A stretch of 64,000 bases of DNA from Nageia nagi (lineage: Eukaryota > Pinophyta), in the NCBI GenBank assembly GCA_050084985.1, contig JBITNC010000001.1, forward strand, positions 164,548,001 through 164,612,000, read 5' to 3'. Positions 60,801 through 64,000 of the stretch are shown in pieces. Numbering within the stretch: position 1 is the stretch's first letter; each line of letters begins with the position of its first letter. The notes under the pieces were generated by a model, which saw only the letters and a list, made by a program, of their open reading frames with translations, did not search any database and was not told where the DNA came from. The position numbers and the translations under genes were made by a program.

Positions 60801-61510
60801 ACCATATTTTGGGCAAGCTTGAATATTTTCATAATATTTATAATATAAAATAAAATTTATTTTTTCATGCTTGTATCATTACACAATCTAGTCCTAATGG
60901 CTTCAATATTTTCTTCATAGCATATGGGGACTCTGGAATTGTATTACCGATTGGGAACATATATTTTAGTAACTCTAATAATTCACCAAAGATTTTATAT
61001 AACCAACCATTTTTTTCTTTGATATAATATAATTTAGCTATTATTGGTAATTTTGTGAAATTTATATAGCCTAGGTATAATGGTTGTTTGTTGGCACCTT
61101 CAACCAAGCCACAAAATTCATCAGGAGTATGTTGGAACTTGAAATCATTATCTTGTATTTCTTGTACACTCTTTGAGAAACTCATATTAAATATTTTGAT
61201 AATATCATATTATACACCTTCAATATTTAGACACTCATCCATGGTAATGCATGCGTCTGATGCAAACTGATCAATAGTAGATTTTTTTCTCCATGCAAAA
61301 CAAATCATTATATATCTTATCCATTCCATGGATAAATAGGTTCTCACAAACCTTATCAAGACCAAGAGTTTCCATATTTTGACACATCCAACATGGACAT
61401 CTAATTCTTTCAAGGTTCCTTTAATTCTTTCTTACCAAATCAATGAATTACTCAACCCCATGTACATATTCCTCGCTATTTCTAGGTGCTTGTAACTAAG
61501 GTTTTTCCAT
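57830..61510 (-). pseudogene. CACTA (En/Spm, TNP2-type) transposase, decayed
   Basis: Minus strand from ATG 61510 (MEKP, TAG, LQAPRNSEEYVHGVE). N-terminal zinc-binding-like IRCPCWMCQN, then GWLYKIFGELLELLKYMFPI and ESPYAMKKILKPLGLDC (the TNP2 L-P-x-S-x-Y-x-x-K-K...L-G-L block). Next NGFNPFDDFS, YNLPPSISMK, GPKYLGKDI, VDDLHKLCVEGVQTYDAF, MRAILMWFIHDFPTYRNMLG and YLVHRRFLPKYHPF, the transposase core. Further on come DUF4218-like YGRVIFTRKFFKLD, then NYIFNTKYIDEKRITKNSGV and the DUF4216-like ITYYGVIREIIVLYCYQFQ. The order equals that of intact TNP2 ORFs. Many stops, frame changes and AT-rich insertions; terminal CACTA repeats were not found. Confidence 0.85.
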
Positions 61511-61591
61511 GATGTTTGATAAAAAATCTTCTTGTACATGACCACATCATAGATAAGGTGAAATTTAACTTTTATTCATACCCTCATATAT

Positions 61592-61618
61592 ATAATAATA
61601 ATAATAATAATACATAAC

Positions 61619-61653
<35 letters not shown>
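61592..61653. repeat. ATA and TA microsatellites
   Basis: (ATA/AAT)n at 61592-61612 and (TA)n at 61623-61653 lie between the CACTA and PPR relics. Confidence 0.9.
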
Positions 61654-61656
<3 letters not shown>

Positions 61657-62559
61657 AAAAATATACAAGAATACATAAGGCCCTATTGCATTATTCTTGG
61701 GATGAATCATTACACATTCATTGTTGACCTTTTTGGCTATGTAGGATATGCAAATACTATTTCATGAACTGCAATGATAAGATATGCAAAAAATGGAGTC
61801 TCCACCTTGGGAGCTCTAAAATAAGGTATAGAAATCTATCAAAGAGTATTTGAAAATGATTTTGAATTGAATGTTGTGGTTGTGAATAGCCTGATAAGCA
61901 TGCATGCAAAATATGGAGAATACACATGGCATGATAATTGTATAATAATATGCATGATACAAACATAGTTTCATGAAATGCAATGATCTTTAGGATATGC
62001 ATAAAATAGGTTTTCTAAAAAGTATCTAGATACTTTTAAGTAGATGCAATTATCAGATGTAAAACTATACTTTATAACCTTCCCCAACATTCTTCCAGCA
62101 TGTGCTACCATGGGAGCTCTAAAAGAAGGTATATACATCTGTTAAAGAGTAGTTGAAAATGGTTCTATATAGAATTTTATGGTTATGAATGCCCTTATAG
62201 GCATATATGAAAAAGAAGAATACATAAGTCTAAAGAATTGTTTGAGAAGATGCATGATGTAGATACAATTTCATGGAATGCAATGATTGTAAAATCTACA
62301 ATTCATGGCTATAACAAGGATTCCCTTAAACTCTTTTATCTGATAAAGCACTTGGGAACCAATCCTAATAACATAACTTTTGTATGTGATTTAATTACAT
62401 GCAACCATGCAAGTCTAGTGGATAATAATTATAAATTCTTTAATAATATGAGTGACTCTTATTGCATTATTCCTGAGATGTATCATTATACAATTATGCT
62501 CAAATGATTTAAATATTATCTAAAATTTTAATTATGCTCAAAATTCAAATGATTCAAAT

Positions 62560-62710
62560 ATGCTCTACAATTTTGCCAGCACAACATTTGATTTACAAGC
62601 ACCAAGTAGACACATCCATTTGTAGAGAAAATGTTTGAAATATGATTGCCCACTTCAGCATAAATATTTGAAAGTAGAACATAACATGCAACACATTTAG
62701 GCTTCAACAA
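62560..62710 (-). pseudogene. Inverted PPR E-motif fragment
   Basis: On the minus strand, KCVACYVLLSNIYAEVGNH (C-terminal part of the E motif) comes first and CLLGACKSNVVLAKL (its N-terminal part) second, the reverse of the normal order. The piece is surrounded by plus-strand PPR copies. Confidence 0.55.
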
Positions 62711-63306
62711 GAAAAAAAATTATTTCCATAAATTCCCCTATTCTTTCATTTGTTTATAATAATCAAACAAACAATATCATGGACTACTATTATTGGAGGA
62801 TATGAAATTTATGACTACAACAAGGATGCCCTCAAAATTTGATCTAATGAAGCTCTTAGGAGCTACATATTATTTTTATGTTTGACTAAGTGTTACAAGG
62901 ATGTTTTTTCCAACTTACCAATATCATTTTGTAATGTATTATAAGCATATTTCATTAAGTATTACAAGCATGTTATTGGAATGTAGATTTGTTCACTTAG
63001 TGCTTATGGAATTCATAACAACCTGGAGTTTGTAGAATTTTCTTGAGTACAAAGCTTCAAACTATGTTTATCTTTTGATTATTTTCCATGATTCAAATGC
63101 CAACAACTAGGGCATCAAGCCAATGAATACCCCTTAAATTTCATATATAATCAATTAGGGAAGTCTTTAGTCAAAATACCTTAGTTGTTGAATAATGAGT
63201 ACTTTAACTTTAGAGTAACCTTTAGATTCTTTAGGATCATTATGATGTTATTGTGATGAATGATCTTATAGATATGTATGCTAAGTTTGGTATCATTCAT
63301 AAGTAA

Positions 63307-63462
63307 TGTTAACTATTTGACAAAATATATGATGTAAATATAATTTCATAGGTTATAATGTTAACTATTTGACAAGATGCATGATGTAAATATAATTTCA
63401 TTGACTATAATGTTAACTATTTGACAAGATACATGATGTAAATATAATTTCATGGACTATAA
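63307..63462 (+). repeat. 52-bp triplication within the PPR pseudogene
   Basis: Three units at 63307, 63359 and 63411, each TGTTAACTATTTGACAARAT... and encoding the LFDKMHDVNIIS part of a PPR motif in successive frames. Because 52 is not a multiple of three, each unit shifts the frame. Confidence 0.9.
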
Positions 63463-64000
63463 TGATTGGAGGATATGCAATTCATGGCTATAACAAGGAT
63501 ACTCTTAAACTCTTTGATTTGATAAAGCACTTGGGAACCAACCCTAATAGCATAACCTATGTATGTGTTCTACTTGCATGTAGCCATGCAGGTATAGTGG
63601 TTTAGGACTAAAAATAATTTAATAACATGAGTGACTCTTATTGTATTATTCCTAGGATGAATCATTGTACATGTATTGCTAACCTTATTTGCCATGTAGG
63701 CTATGATGCAAATACAATTTCATGGAATACAAACTATGGAAGAATACAAAAGGCCTAGGAATTATTTGATAATATGCATGATGCAAACATAATTTCATGA
63801 TCTACAATGATTTCATGATATGCACAAAATGGGTTTCTGGAAACAACCATAAGACATGTATGCAAAATGTGGAAGAATAAACAATACTAGGGAATTATTT
63901 GATAAGATGCATTATGCAAAGATAGTTTTATGGTCTATAATATTGCAAGATACAAATAAGATTGGGTTTTATAAAAATTACCTAAGATATTTATGAAAAA

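Larger units (their letters stand above)
61740..64000 (+). pseudogene. PPR-protein pseudogene cluster, runs off the right edge
   Basis: PLS-type PPR proteins act in organellar RNA editing/processing. Plus-strand pieces in changing frames: FELNVVVVNSLISMHAKYGE; DVKLYFITFPNILPACATMG; NFMVMNALIGIYEKEE; MHDVDTISWNAMI (open 62238-62507, with LGTNPNNITFVCDLI and NHASLVDNNYKFFNNM); a second similar run at 63460-63600; and YAKCGRINNTRELFDKMH near 63860. These match successive P, L and S motifs. Stops and frameshifts are frequent, and partial blocks are repeated out of order, so the region is a scrambled set of dead copies. It may extend beyond the window. Confidence 0.75.

Overview
The window looks like nuclear DNA of a seed plant with a large, repeat-filled genome, most likely a gymnosperm such as a conifer (inference). 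The reasons are a plant-type universal stress protein (USP) gene, AT-rich sequence, several nested and decayed transposons, plant-specific transposon domains (plant mobile domain, CACTA TNP2, L1-type LINE) and one intron of nearly 40 kb. I see no intact bacterial-style gene and no intact transposon.

The only host gene that looks functional is a USP-family gene on the + strand. Its C-terminal UspA-domain exon opens the window (2-365). A short exon at 40095-40174 continues the same reading frame (phase 1) and supplies the last 26 residues and the stop. Everything from 366 to 40094 would then be a single intron of 39,729 bp.

Inside that intron, in order: a 93-bp duplication (1.3-1.5 kb); a long decayed acidic/coiled-coil ORF on the minus strand (5.97-8.46 kb), with an array of imperfect hairpin units upstream of it (8.9-10.5 kb); and an 11.5-kb minus-strand LTR retrotransposon (14032-25505) with ~0.82-kb LTRs, a tRNA-Met-like primer-binding site and an acidic 5' ORF. 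That element contains a hAT-like remnant, a nested plus-strand unit (hairpin array, decayed ORF, LTR-like segment), and a minus-strand mosaic of host-gene fragments: TSR3 rRNA-modifying enzyme, PPR protein, NDC1-type NAD(P)H dehydrogenase, PPR protein. Further along are a second LTR-like segment with a third hairpin array (26.5-28.8 kb), a 30-bp minisatellite, a plant mobile domain (PMD) remnant (31.1-31.6 kb), a tRNA-type SINE, and opposing copies of a copia-like LTR (32.8-35.1 kb).

Downstream of the gene (40.2-64 kb) the DNA is AT-rich and built of transposon remains: a Ty3/gypsy gag-protease relic (45.2-46.5 kb) flanked by diverged LTR-like repeats, with an antisense PMD relic (48.4-49.5 kb) between them; two related SINEs; a ~250-bp tandem satellite (53.05-57.4 kb) split by a 2.8-kb 5'-truncated LINE with target-site duplication; a decayed CACTA transposase (57.8-61.5 kb, minus); and a PPR pseudogene cluster running off the right edge (61.7-64 kb).

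The observations most worth a second look are the giant USP intron, the three-gene mosaic within the LTR element, and the three arrays of ~45-50-nt hairpin-forming units, two of which lie next to the same LTR-like boundary sequence.
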